Assembly (NCBI GenBank): GCA_050744245.1
Contig: JBOGGX010000196.1
Span: 1 to 27,675, forward strand
DNA length: 27,675 nt
Reading direction: 5' to 3'
From: JBOGGX01 sp050744245
Lineage (GTDB): Bacteria; Actinomycetota; Acidimicrobiia; Acidimicrobiales; JBOGGX01
Shown here: positions 8,164-14,730 of the stretch, in pieces
Layout of the letters: each line of letters begins with the position of its first letter
Position numbering within the stretch: position 1 is the first letter of the stretch
Translations under genes and position numbers: made by a program
The notes under the pieces: generated by a model
What the model was told of the DNA's origin: nothing
What the model saw: only the letters and a program-made list of their open reading frames with translations
The model's database searches: none

Positions 8164-9095
8164 CTGCGGGCTCGTTCCAGGAGGCCGGCGTGGGCGAGTC
8201 CGTCACGCACGGCCGTGCGCTCCTCGTCGGTGAGCTCCGGCAGCGGCAGGCGCACGTGGTCGTTGGGCAGCACGCCTTGCAGAACCAAAGCGTGCTTCAT
8301 CCGGGCGCGGTAGTTGCGGAGCGGCGGCGCAAACACGGCGTCGATGAGCGGCTCGATGGTGCGGTAGACCTTCTCGGCGCGCTCGACGTCGCGGATCTTC
8401 AGGGCCTCGTAGATCTCGACCTGCTCCGTGCAGGCGAGCGTGCCGAACCCGATCAGGCAGCCGTCGGCGCCCAGCAGCAGCGACTCGAATATGAAGTTGT
8501 CGTTGCCCGACAGGTAGGCGACGTCGGGGTGGTGCTGGCGTACGAGCCTCATCGTCGTCCGGAACTTCAGCGCGTCGAATGTGGACTCCTTGATCGCGAC
8601 GACGTGGTCGACGGCGAGGATCCGCAGCAGCGCCTCCGGCGGGTACTCCACGCCGCCGAGCGCCGACTGCAGCTGGAAGGCGACGAGCGGCAGGCCGCTG
8701 CCCTCGCCGATCGCGGCGTAGTAGCTCTCGGGGACCTCGGCGGGGAGCGGGGTGCCGAGAAAGGAGGTCGGAGGAAAGATCATCAGGGCGTCCGCTCCGG
8801 CGTCGCGGTCCATCTTTGCGAGCCGCACCGCCTCGGCGGTTGACTGGCCGATGAGACCGGCGACGACCGGGAGGTGCTCGCCGAGCACGTCGGCGGCGAT
8901 GCCGGTGACCGTCGCACGCTCCTCGGGGGTGAGGGCAGGGCCCTCGCCGGAGTCGGCGTGCACGACGACGGCGTGGACACGCTGGTCGCGAAGCCAGCCG
9001 AGATACGCGCGTAAGGCCTCGACGTCCAGCCGGTCCTCGGGCGTGAACGGCGTCACGATCGCCGCGAGGATGCCGTGCAGCTGCCGGTCGATCAT
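8160..9095 (-). CDS. DapA (dihydrodipicolinate synthase)-family lyase/aldolase, altered active site
   Basis: A 311-aa (beta/alpha)8 protein. It starts at ATG 9095 because that ATG overlaps the ABC ATPase stop (ATGA). Family features: HGILAAIVTPFTPEDRLD, LTPEERATVTGIAADVL, VVAGLIGQSTAEAV, the Schiff-base Lys169 in VAIKEST, and SGNDNFIFESLLLGADGCLIG. Several residues usual in pyruvate-dependent members differ. The TTGE motif reads ADSGE, the tyrosine of the LYNxP strand is Phe140 (VAFQLQS), and the PYY motif reads FPPTS. Members act in lysine synthesis or in cleavage or dehydration of keto-deoxy sugar acids. The catabolic setting favours the latter, but loss of the relay Tyr leaves the reaction open. 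Confidence 0.85.
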   Translation of the reverse strand: MIDRQLHGILAAIVTPFTPEDRLDVEALRAYLGWLRDQRVHAVVVHADSGEGPALTPEERATVTGIAADVLGEHLPVVAGLIGQSTAEAVRLAKMDRDAGADALMIFPPTSFLGTPLPAEVPESYYAAIGEGSGLPLVAFQLQSALGGVEYPPEALLRILAVDHVVAIKESTFDALKFRTTMRLVRQHHPDVAYLSGNDNFIFESLLLGADGCLIGFGTLACTEQVEIYEALKIRDVERAEKVYRTIEPLIDAVFAPPLRNYRARMKHALVLQGVLPNDHVRLPLPELTDEERTAVRDGLAHAGLLERARR

Positions 9096-9982
9096 CGTAG
9101 ATCCTTGGGGTTGTGGGGTCGGCCCAGGGGCGGGCCTGGCGGCTCGGCGGCGCCTTGGTCGAGGGTCTCGCGGATCTCGGCGACGTACTCGAGGTAGCGG
9201 GGTTGGCCGTGCAGCGAGCGCAGCGTGCGGGGCCGCGGCAGGTCGATGTCGACGTCGTCGAGCAGGCGACCGGGACGAGCGGACATCACGAGGACCCGGT
9301 CCGACAGCAGCGCCGCCTCGGGGATGCTGTGCGTCACGAAGAAGGCGGTCATCCCGAGGTCGAGCCACAGCCGCTGGAGGTCCTCGTTCATCTGCTCACG
9401 CGTCATCGCGTCAAGCGCGCCGAACGGCTCGTCCATGAGCAGCAGGCTCGGGTTGTGCACCAGCGCGCGGCAGATCGCGACCCGCTGCCGCATGCCGCCC
9501 GACAGCTCGTAGGGGCGGCGATCGAGGAACTCTCCGAGGCCGACTCGCGACAGCAGGTCGCGCGCACGCGGCTCGAGGTCCGCTCGGGCCATCCGGCGCA
9601 CGTCGGCCTGCAGCAGGACGTTGCCGAGCACGGTGCGCCAGTCGAGCAGCAGCGCCTCCTGGAACACGATGCCCATGCCCTGGTACGGACCCGTGAGCGG
9701 CTGCCCGTCCACCGACACGATCCCCGTGGACGGCGCCACCAGCCCGGCGATGACCTTGAGGATCGTGGACTTCCCGCACCCGCTCGGCCCGACCAGTGAG
9801 ATGAACTGCCCCGGCTTCACCGCCGCATCGACGGCCTCGACGGCGGTGAGCGACCCGCCGTTGGTCCGGTACGCGACGCTGACACCGTCGAGGCGGAAGG
9901 CCGCTCCGCGGCGCGTGTCCGGTCCGGGGGCGCCGCCGGCGGTGCGGCTCTCGCTTGCGTCGGCCATGGGAGGACCGCTCAT
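9092..9982 (-). CDS. ABC transporter ATP-binding protein (nitrate/sulfonate/taurine type)
   Basis: A 296-aa cytoplasmic ATPase that powers the importer formed with the adjacent permease and binding protein. Walker A is GPSGCGKST, the Q-loop is MGIVFQEALLLDW, the signature is ELSGGMRQRV, Walker B is SLLLMDEPFGALD and the switch His is in FFVTHSI. EALLLDWRTVLGNVLL and MSARPGRLLDDVDIDLPRPR are typical of the SsuB/TauB/NrtD branch. The ATG at 9982 overlaps the binding-protein stop (ATGA), which supports this start over the Met at residue 6. A roughly 30-residue Ala/Gly-rich lead precedes the ATPase fold. Confidence 0.93.
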   Translation of the reverse strand: MSGPPMADASESRTAGGAPGPDTRRGAAFRLDGVSVAYRTNGGSLTAVEAVDAAVKPGQFISLVGPSGCGKSTILKVIAGLVAPSTGIVSVDGQPLTGPYQGMGIVFQEALLLDWRTVLGNVLLQADVRRMARADLEPRARDLLSRVGLGEFLDRRPYELSGGMRQRVAICRALVHNPSLLLMDEPFGALDAMTREQMNEDLQRLWLDLGMTAFFVTHSIPEAALLSDRVLVMSARPGRLLDDVDIDLPRPRTLRSLHGQPRYLEYVAEIRETLDQGAAEPPGPPLGRPHNPKDLR

Positions 9983-11016
9983 TCGACGAACTCGTTGGTG
10001 TAGTAGTCCGCGAGATCCTCCTGGGCCTGGAGGTCGGCGAACTCAACGAGCAGCCCGCGGGTCTCCTCCCAGTCCTCCTCGGCGGACCACAGGTAGGGCT
10101 CGCCGGCGCTGGCGTCGGTGTGCAGCAGCGCGATGCTCTCCTCGATCTGCCCAAGTGTCAGCTCCGGGCTGAAGTCCGGGTGTGCCTCGGAGAAGATCTC
10201 CGCGGCCCGTTGCGGGTTGTCCACGGTGAACTCGACCGCCCGCATGGTCGCCTGGATGAACCGGCGGGCCACGTCCGGGTTGTCCTCGAGCCAGTCGGTG
10301 TTGGCGATGACGGCCAGGTTGAGCGTGTTGACTCCCGCCTCGGCGAAGGTGATCCAGTTCATGTCCACGCCCTGCGTAGCGTCGAGCCGCGGCGCCTGCT
10401 CGGTGTAGAAGCCCAGGAGGGCGTCGGCGTTGTCGTTGAGCACCGCGACCTCCTTGGCGGGCGGGTTGGGCGTCCCGACGAGGTTGACGTCGCCCTCGGT
10501 CATCTCGTTGGCCGCCAGCACCGCCGGGAAGATCTGGGCGAGGGCGTCGCCGTGGGTCACGGCGATCGTCTCGCCGCGCAGGTCGTCGATGGTCTCATAG
10601 CCGCGCTCAGCCTTGAAGATCACGGCCATCGGGCTCAACTGGTTCACGACTCCGATCGAGCGGACGGGTATCCCCTCGGCGAGGCCACGCATCATCGTCC
10701 CCGCGTCGACGAACCCGAGCGGCGCATCACCGGTGCCGACGAGGGTCAGGGCCGTCGCCGACCCGGTGCCCTCCTGGAAGGTGACGTCGAGGCCCCCGTC
10801 CTCGTAGAAGCCCTGGTCGAGCCCGACCCGGAAGTAGGAGTGGTCCGCGGGGTACCAGGTCCAGTTGAGCTGGACGGTGAGCGAGACGGTCTCGACCCGC
10901 TCGTCCGCGGGCTCGTCGGGGCCGGGCGCCACCCCTTCGGCCCCGCCGTTGCACGCGGCGAGCAGCGCCATGGCGGGGAGGACGGCGAGGAGCCGGGAGG
11001 TCCTGGTGACGGTCAT
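9979..11016 (-). CDS. NMT1/SsuA-type substrate-binding lipoprotein
   Basis: A 345-aa lipoprotein delivering substrate to the importer. Two in-frame ATGs lie 6 nt apart, at 11022 and 11016. The strong GGAAAGGA element directly abuts the first but is 6 nt from the second, so I choose 11016. The N-terminus is a lipoprotein signal with lipobox LLAAC (Cys near residue 22), followed by an acidic linker. The mature part follows the NMT1/THI5-like pattern: LNWTWYPADHSYFRVGLDQGFY, QEGTGSATALTLVGTGDAPLGF, DDLRGETIAVTHGD and TDWLEDNPDVARRFIQATM. Known ligands in this class include sulfonates, nitrate, bicarbonate, aromatics and thiamine precursors; sugars are not typical. The ligand here is unknown. Confidence 0.92.
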   Translation of the reverse strand: MTVTRTSRLLAVLPAMALLAACNGGAEGVAPGPDEPADERVETVSLTVQLNWTWYPADHSYFRVGLDQGFYEDGGLDVTFQEGTGSATALTLVGTGDAPLGFVDAGTMMRGLAEGIPVRSIGVVNQLSPMAVIFKAERGYETIDDLRGETIAVTHGDALAQIFPAVLAANEMTEGDVNLVGTPNPPAKEVAVLNDNADALLGFYTEQAPRLDATQGVDMNWITFAEAGVNTLNLAVIANTDWLEDNPDVARRFIQATMRAVEFTVDNPQRAAEIFSEAHPDFSPELTLGQIEESIALLHTDASAGEPYLWSAEEDWEETRGLLVEFADLQAQEDLADYYTNEFVE

Positions 11017-11022
11017 GAGCAT

Positions 11023-11030
11023 TCCTTTCC
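11023..11030 (-). promoter_or_regulatory. Shine-Dalgarno deciding the start of the binding lipoprotein
   Basis: On the minus strand the sequence is GGAAAGGA. It touches the ATG at 11022 directly but lies 6 nt from the ATG at 11016, which is normal spacing. It is the only well-separated ribosome site inside the operon, at the only junction without a 4-bp overlap, and may raise translation of the binding protein relative to its neighbours. Confidence 0.65.
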
Positions 11031-11056
11031 GGTCAGGTCGTTGCCCGAGCGGTTGG

Positions 11057-11956
11057 TCAGGACGTTGCGTGAGACGGGTTGGTCAGATCGACGGTGCTGG
11101 CGCCGCCGTCGCCGCGGCGGGTGACATGCCACGGCACCAGCAGCCGCTCGAGGTAATCGACGAGGTAGAAGAGCGCGACGCCGATGAGGGTGAGCACGAC
11201 GATCGCGGCGAACAGCAGCCTGGCGTTCAGGAACGAGCTGGCCTGGATGAGCACGAAGCCGAGCCCCTTCGTGGAGCCGACGAACTCCCCGACGACGGCG
11301 CCGACGACGGCGAGTGTGACGGCGATCTTGAGGCCGCTGAAGAAGTACGGGAGGGCGTTGGGGATTCGCACCCGCCGGAACACCTCGAGGCGGGACCCAC
11401 CCATGGAGCGGATGAGGTCGACCATCTCCGGCTGGACAGACCGCAGCCCGATGGCCGTGTCGATGACGATCGGGAAGAAGCAGATGAGGAACGCGATCAG
11501 GACCTTCGGCGTCACCCCGAACCCGAACCAGACGATGAAGATCGGCGCCACCGAGATCTTCGGGACGGTCTGGGCGAACACGAGGAGGGGGTAGACCGCC
11601 CGCTCGAACAGCTTGGAGTAGACGATGAGGAGGGCAAGGGGGACGCTCACCGCGATGGCCAGGGCGAAGCCGGCGAGGACGGCCCAGAGGGTGACGAGCC
11701 CGTTCTCGTACAAACGGACGCGTTCGTCGAGGATCGTGATGAGCACCTGGCTCGGGGCGGGCAGGACGTACTGCGGCACGTCGAACACCCGGACGCCGAG
11801 TTCCCACAGGACGATCGCGACCAGCGTCGTGCCCAGTGGCCAGCCCACGGCGGACACGCTGGCGCGGAGCCGGCCGGCCTTCCGCGAGTGACTGGTCGGC
11901 CCCGCCCGCGACAGGACGTCGCCGGGCCGCTGCAGCGAGCCCGTTGTCGCGCTCAT
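11057..11956 (-). CDS. ABC transporter permease (SsuC/TauC type)
   Basis: A 299-aa inner-membrane permease of the binding-protein-dependent transport family, with about six membrane helices after a 35-residue polar lead. The first helix is PLGTTLVAIVLWELGVRVF, followed by the family motif VPQYVLPAPSQVL. The EAA-like cytoplasmic loop, which contacts the ATPase, is LIRSMGGSRLEVFRRVRIPN. PKISVAPIFIVWFGFG and AVVGEFVGSTKGLG are typical of SsuC/TauC. The ATG at 11956 overlaps the GntR regulator stop as ATGA, so regulator and transporter are co-translated. Only one permease gene is present, so it probably works as a homodimer. Confidence 0.93.
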   Translation of the reverse strand: MSATTGSLQRPGDVLSRAGPTSHSRKAGRLRASVSAVGWPLGTTLVAIVLWELGVRVFDVPQYVLPAPSQVLITILDERVRLYENGLVTLWAVLAGFALAIAVSVPLALLIVYSKLFERAVYPLLVFAQTVPKISVAPIFIVWFGFGVTPKVLIAFLICFFPIVIDTAIGLRSVQPEMVDLIRSMGGSRLEVFRRVRIPNALPYFFSGLKIAVTLAVVGAVVGEFVGSTKGLGFVLIQASSFLNARLLFAAIVVLTLIGVALFYLVDYLERLLVPWHVTRRGDGGASTVDLTNPSHATS

Positions 11957-12678
11957 CGGCCGCTGCCTGGCCGAGTTACGGGTGTCGCGTTGTCGACCGT
12001 CCGGTCGACGTGGTTGGCCATGAGCTCCCGGGCGTGGGCGATGTCGCCTTCCTCGATCGCTCCGCAGATGGCGACGTGCTCTTCGTGCAGCTGACGCCGG
12101 TTACCCGGCGCGATGCCGCATTCGCTCCACGCCTCGACCCACAGCCGGTGGACGGAGCGCTGCAGCTCGCTCAGCAGTGGGTTGCCCGCCAGCCGGCCGA
12201 GGGCGGCTTCGAAGCGCAGGTCGAGGCTGCCGGGCTCCGTAGAGGCCTCGGTCATCTCGGACTCGGCCTCCCCGAGGACCCCTCTCACTTCGGAGAGGTC
12301 GAGGCCGGGGACGAGGAGAGCCACGACCTTGTCCTCCACCGCGGCACGCACGTCGACGAGGTGATCCAGGAAGGTCTGGTCGACCGGCAGCAGCGCCTTG
12401 AGCTGGCTGGCGATGGCGTTTCCGTTCGGGTGGATCACGAAGCTGCCGGTGTTGCGGCGGATCTCGATCGTGCCCATGCTCGCGAGCGCCCTGAGTGCCT
12501 CTCGGACCGACACCCGGCTCACCCCGAGCCGCTCCACGAGCTCCCGTTCGGGCGGTAGGCGGTCACCGGGGGCGAGGCTGCGCACGTAGGCGTCGAGCTG
12601 CCGCAGCACCGACTCGTACACGTCGACCCGCTGGATCGGATAGATCTCGAACGGCTTGCGTTCCTCTCGGACTGGCAA
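11953..12678 (-). CDS. GntR-family transcription regulator, FCD (FadR) subfamily
   Basis: A 241-aa regulator. I choose the TTG at 12678 (LPVREERKPFEIYPIQ): an AGGGGG run 7-8 nt upstream can act as ribosome site, no ATG or GTG lies nearby, and the length then fits the family. The winged helix occupies about residues 15-85, with the GntR signature LAPGDRLPPERELVERLGVSRVSVREALRAL. The FCD ligand domain follows, with DLRFEAALGRLAGN, where the usual metal-binding FH is FE, and EEHVAICGAIEEGDIAHARELMANHV. It is the first gene of the operon it probably controls. A perfect operator palindrome overlaps the predicted promoter upstream, so autoregulation released by a pathway intermediate is likely. Confidence 0.88.
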   Translation of the reverse strand: MPVREERKPFEIYPIQRVDVYESVLRQLDAYVRSLAPGDRLPPERELVERLGVSRVSVREALRALASMGTIEIRRNTGSFVIHPNGNAIASQLKALLPVDQTFLDHLVDVRAAVEDKVVALLVPGLDLSEVRGVLGEAESEMTEASTEPGSLDLRFEAALGRLAGNPLLSELQRSVHRLWVEAWSECGIAPGNRRQLHEEHVAICGAIEEGDIAHARELMANHVDRTVDNATPVTRPGSGR

Positions 12679-12707
12679 CCGCCTCCCCCCTCTCCGTCGG
12701 ACTGCCC

Positions 12708-12749
12708 GGCCTGTGGCCTGTGGCGTGTGGCCTGTGGCCTGTGGTCTGT
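12708..12749. repeat. Six tandem copies of a 7-bp unit (GGCCTGT)
   Basis: Six head-to-tail heptamers: copies 1, 2, 4 and 5 are GGCCTGT, copy 3 is GGCGTGT and copy 6 is GGTCTGT. The last copy runs directly into the operator. The array lies in the predicted 5' leader of the GntR gene, about 30 bp before its start. The 7-bp period, close to neither 3 nor a helical turn, is what slipped-strand repeats look like. Confidence 0.9.
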
Positions 12750-12759
12750 GGTCAGACCA
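12749..12759. promoter_or_regulatory. Operator palindrome for the GntR/FCD regulator
   Basis: TGGTCAGACCA is a perfect inverted repeat (TGGTC, one base, GACCA) and matches the TGGTnnnACCA pattern bound by FadR-subfamily GntR proteins. It overlaps the -10 element and start region of the predicted promoter for the regulator and its operon, so binding would block RNA polymerase. The match to the known family pattern is exact; that this regulator binds here is inferred from position. Confidence 0.75.
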
Positions 12760-12783
12760 TACCGTACAACCAGCCCCTGTCAA
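12756..12783 (-). promoter_or_regulatory. Promoter of the eight-gene operon
   Basis: Read on the minus strand: TTGACA (12783-12778), a 16-bp spacer, then TATGGT (12761-12756). The -35 is a perfect consensus and the -10 fits TAnnnT. Transcription would start near 12749, giving a leader of about 70 nt that contains the heptamer array. The -10 shares bases with the operator palindrome. Confidence 0.7.
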
Positions 12784-13090
12784 GCCTGATTTCTGGTGCG
12801 CAGGCTGATTGCGGCTCCGTCCACCCGAGACCCCGCGGTCGAGCGCATCTCGGGCGCCGCCCATCTTCCCGCCACGAACGCGATTTGCCCGGCAGGATGG
12901 CGTCGTCAGCACCGCACAGCCGTCCCTTTCAAGCGAGCCGCACCGAATCCATTCTCTGGGTAAGGAGAGTTCGCCTTGACGCCCTCGGCCACGTTCGGCT
13001 CGCCGACGTCCATGCGCTCGTCTTCATCGCGATCGGTATCGAGCTCGGTGTCGCCCTCTGCCGCCGCCGAGGCCGCGGGTGAGTCGACGC
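12784..13090. other. Intergenic region without a supported gene
   Basis: About 307 bp between the operon promoter and the convergent-side end of the Doc-type toxin gene. Open frames exist here, but none has a start, ribosome site or recognisable motif. A short stretch near 12990-13075 would encode a hydrophobic helix (HALVFIAIGIELGVALC), but it has no start codon in frame. I see no RNA gene or clear repeat. Confidence 0.5.
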
Positions 13091-13468
13091 TCAGAGCTGG
13101 TCGGCGTGCCCGCTCAGGGTGTCGGCGATCTTCGCCAACTCGACCTCGCCGGCCGCGACCCCGACCGCCAGATCAAACCAGTCGTCCTCGCCCAGGCTCA
13201 GCGTCCACCCGTTGAGCAGGTAGAAGAACATGACCGACAGCACCGCGGTCCGCTTGTTGCCATCGACCAGGCCGTGGTTGCGGATCAACGAATCGAGCAG
13301 CGCCGCCGCTTTGAGGTGCACCGTCGGGTACGCCGCCTCGCCGGCGAAGGCGGCCTGCGGGCGGGCGACGGCCGAGTCGATCAACCCCAGATCCCGCATC
13401 ATCGCCGCACCGTCGACCGCGACATCGGCCAGGTGCAGGACGTCGGTGACACGAACGAACCGGGTCAT
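13091..13468 (-). CDS. doc: Doc-type (Fic family) toxin
   Basis: A 125-aa protein of the Fic/Doc fold. The active motif reads HGLVDGNKRT with His65 and Lys72-Arg73. This resembles the Doc subgroup (HxFxDxNKR), in which Lys replaces the Gly of classical Fic proteins. Phage P1 Doc phosphorylates EF-Tu and stops translation. The phenylalanine usually at the third motif position is Leu here. The ATG overlaps the stop of the preceding small gene (ATGA), the standard arrangement of a toxin after its antitoxin. LFFYLLNGWTLSL-like residues after the motif and length are normal for the family, so I expect an intact toxin. Confidence 0.88.
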   Translation of the reverse strand: MTRFVRVTDVLHLADVAVDGAAMMRDLGLIDSAVARPQAAFAGEAAYPTVHLKAAALLDSLIRNHGLVDGNKRTAVLSVMFFYLLNGWTLSLGEDDWFDLAVGVAAGEVELAKIADTLSGHADQL

Positions 13469-13671
13469 GCCTCGGCGAGCCGCTGCAACAGGTTCTTCCA
13501 CCGGGGGACGTCGGTGTCGATGAAGTACTCGCGGACGAGGTCCTGGTTGGCTTGGTCGATGCGGTCGAGCACGGCGAGTCTGGCGACCTCGTGCATCGAG
13601 CGATGCTCGCGGTCGGCCTGGAGGCGGAGCTGTTCGGTCTCCTCCTCGGTGAGCTTCAACACGAAGGCCAT
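13465..13671 (-). CDS. Antitoxin of the Doc-type toxin, RHH/CopG-like N-terminus
   Basis: A 68-aa protein starting at ATG 13671; an in-frame GTG at 13695 is an alternative. The N-terminal part (AFVLKLTEEETEQLRLQADR, then SMHEVARLAVLDRID) fits a short strand plus two helices of a ribbon-helix-helix DNA-binding antitoxin. The C-terminal part (DVPRWKNLLQRLAEA) would wrap the toxin. There is no Shine-Dalgarno, but a TATCAT element sits exactly 6 nt before the ATG, which suggests a leaderless transcript. Its stop overlaps the toxin start. P1 Doc is paired with an unrelated antitoxin (Phd); RHH partners are also known in actinobacteria. Autorepression is expected but not shown. Confidence 0.8.
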   Translation of the reverse strand: MAFVLKLTEEETEQLRLQADREHRSMHEVARLAVLDRIDQANQDLVREYFIDTDVPRWKNLLQRLAEA

Positions 13672-13677
13672 ACCGGA

Positions 13678-13683
13678 ATGATA
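13678..13683 (-). promoter_or_regulatory. Candidate -10 element for a leaderless toxin-antitoxin transcript
   Basis: TATCAT on the minus strand ends 6 nt before the antitoxin ATG, so transcription would begin at or next to the A of the start codon. The lack of a ribosome site supports this. No good -35 is seen. Confidence 0.5.
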
Positions 13684-13747
13684 TCGAGAGGCCACCCGAC
13701 GAGCAGGTCGCGGACGGCGTCGAGGTCGATCGGCGGCGGCCGCCCGC

Positions 13748-13776
13748 TTCGATCATCCCGCGCCCGGCAATACGCT
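13748..13776 (+). promoter_or_regulatory. Candidate promoter for the LLM/F420 oxidoreductase gene
   Basis: TTCGAT at 13748-13753, a 17-bp spacer, then TACGCT at 13771-13776. Both hexamers are partial matches but the spacing is ideal, and the predicted start lies about 28 nt before the ATG with its GGAGGA site. Confidence 0.35.
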
Positions 13777-13810
13777 CCTGGTTCCGCGTGTCGAACCGGA
13801 GGAGACGACG

Positions 13811-14668
13811 ATGGATGTTGGGATCGGACTGCCGAACGCCGTGCTCGACGTGCGGGGGCCGGAGCTGGTCGATTGGGGGCGCCGGGCCGAGGCGGCCGGG
13901 TTCTCCGTGCTCGGGACCATCGGCCGCGTCGTCTACTCGAACCACGACGATCTGATCTCGCTGGCCTCGGTGGCCGGGGTCACGGAACGCATCGGCCTCA
14001 TGACCTCGGTCCTTGTTCCCGCCGGTCGGCAGGCGGTGCTGCTGGCCAAGCAGGCGGCCACCCTCAGCGCGGTGTCGAACGGTCGCTTCCGGCTCGGGAT
14101 CGGCATCGGCGGCCGCGACGACGACTGGCTCGCGCTCGGGGTCGCGGCCGAGCATCGGGGCCGGGTGCTCGAGGCGGCCATCGCCACCTGCCGAAAGGTG
14201 TGGGCGGGGGAGGCGCCCGACGGCGTCGACCATCCGGTCGGACCGGAGCCGAATGATCTGCGGCTGGTGCTCGGCGGCTACACCGAGTCCGCCTTCCGCC
14301 GGGCCGGGCGGTTGGCCGACGCCATCCTCCTCGGTCCGATGCCGCCGGAGGCGGTGGGCGCCGCCATCCAGCTGGCCACGGAGGCAGCCGTCGACGCCGG
14401 GAGGAAACCACCGGCGCGCTACGCCGCCCGTTATGCCGCGCTCGGCGACGACGCCCAGGACGAGGCCGACCGCAACGCCCAGAGCTACTACGGATTCGGT
14501 GGGCCGGGAATGGTCGAGGCGGTGGCCGGCAGCATCCTCAGGACCCCGGAGGCCATCAAGGAGGCGCTGAGCGCACTCGAGCAGGTCGGGGTCGAGGAGG
14601 TCTGCCTGTGGCCGAGCGCGGCCGGCCTCGAGCAGGTTGACCGGATCGCCGACGCCGCTCTCCGCTGA
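13811..14668 (+). CDS. LLM-class (F420-type) oxidoreductase
   Basis: A 285-aa luciferase-like TIM-barrel oxidoreductase, starting at ATG 13811 with GGAGGA 7 nt upstream. Signatures: MDVGIGLPNAVLDVRGPELVDW, WGRRAEAAGFSVLGTIGRV, SLASVAGVTERIGLMTSVL, QAVLLAKQAATLSAVSNGRF, RLGIGIGGRDDDW and LVLGGYTESAFRRAGRLAD. This pattern is common among actinobacterial proteins that use coenzyme F420, though FMN use cannot be excluded. It stands alone between a divergent toxin-antitoxin pair and a convergent phosphatase gene and belongs to a different branch from the LLM protein of the large operon. The substrate is unknown. Confidence 0.88.
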   Translation: MDVGIGLPNAVLDVRGPELVDWGRRAEAAGFSVLGTIGRVVYSNHDDLISLASVAGVTERIGLMTSVLVPAGRQAVLLAKQAATLSAVSNGRFRLGIGIGGRDDDWLALGVAAEHRGRVLEAAIATCRKVWAGEAPDGVDHPVGPEPNDLRLVLGGYTESAFRRAGRLADAILLGPMPPEAVGAAIQLATEAAVDAGRKPPARYAARYAALGDDAQDEADRNAQSYYGFGGPGMVEAVAGSILRTPEAIKEALSALEQVGVEEVCLWPSAAGLEQVDRIADAALR

Positions 14669-14669
14669 C

Positions 14670-14686
14670 CGGCGACCAGGTCGCCG
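14670..14686. terminator. Hairpin between convergent genes
   Basis: CGGCGAC, a 3-base loop, GTCGCCG: a perfect 7-bp stem just after the LLM gene stop and between it and the convergent phosphatase gene. There is no T-tract, so termination is uncertain, although GC-rich actinobacterial terminators often lack one. Confidence 0.4.
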
Positions 14687-14730
14687 CGTTCAGCCACCGT
14701 GTCGGTGGTCGAGCGCGTGAACCTCGGGGT

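Larger units (their letters stand above)
4368..12749 (-). other. Predicted eight-gene catabolic/transport operon
   Basis: Transcription is inferred to run from the promoter near 12756-12783 leftward through a GntR regulator, permease, binding protein, ATPase, DapA-like protein, LLM oxidoreductase, IlvD/Edd dehydratase and GH88-like hydrolase. Six of the seven junctions are 4-bp ATGA or GTGA overlaps (11953-11956, 9979-9982, 9092-9095, 8160-8163, 7186-7189, 5504-5507). The exception is permease to binding protein, where a 40-nt gap holds a Shine-Dalgarno. No terminator was seen after 4368. Confidence 0.85.

Noticed and set aside
12708..12749. CRISPR-like repeat
   Set aside because: The unit is 7 bp and directly tandem with no spacers, so it is a simple tandem repeat.
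12495..13082. Plus-strand frame ending in a hydrophobic helix upstream of the Doc-type toxin region
   Set aside because: Most of it is antisense to the GntR gene and its leader, with no start or ribosome site before the hydrophobic part.
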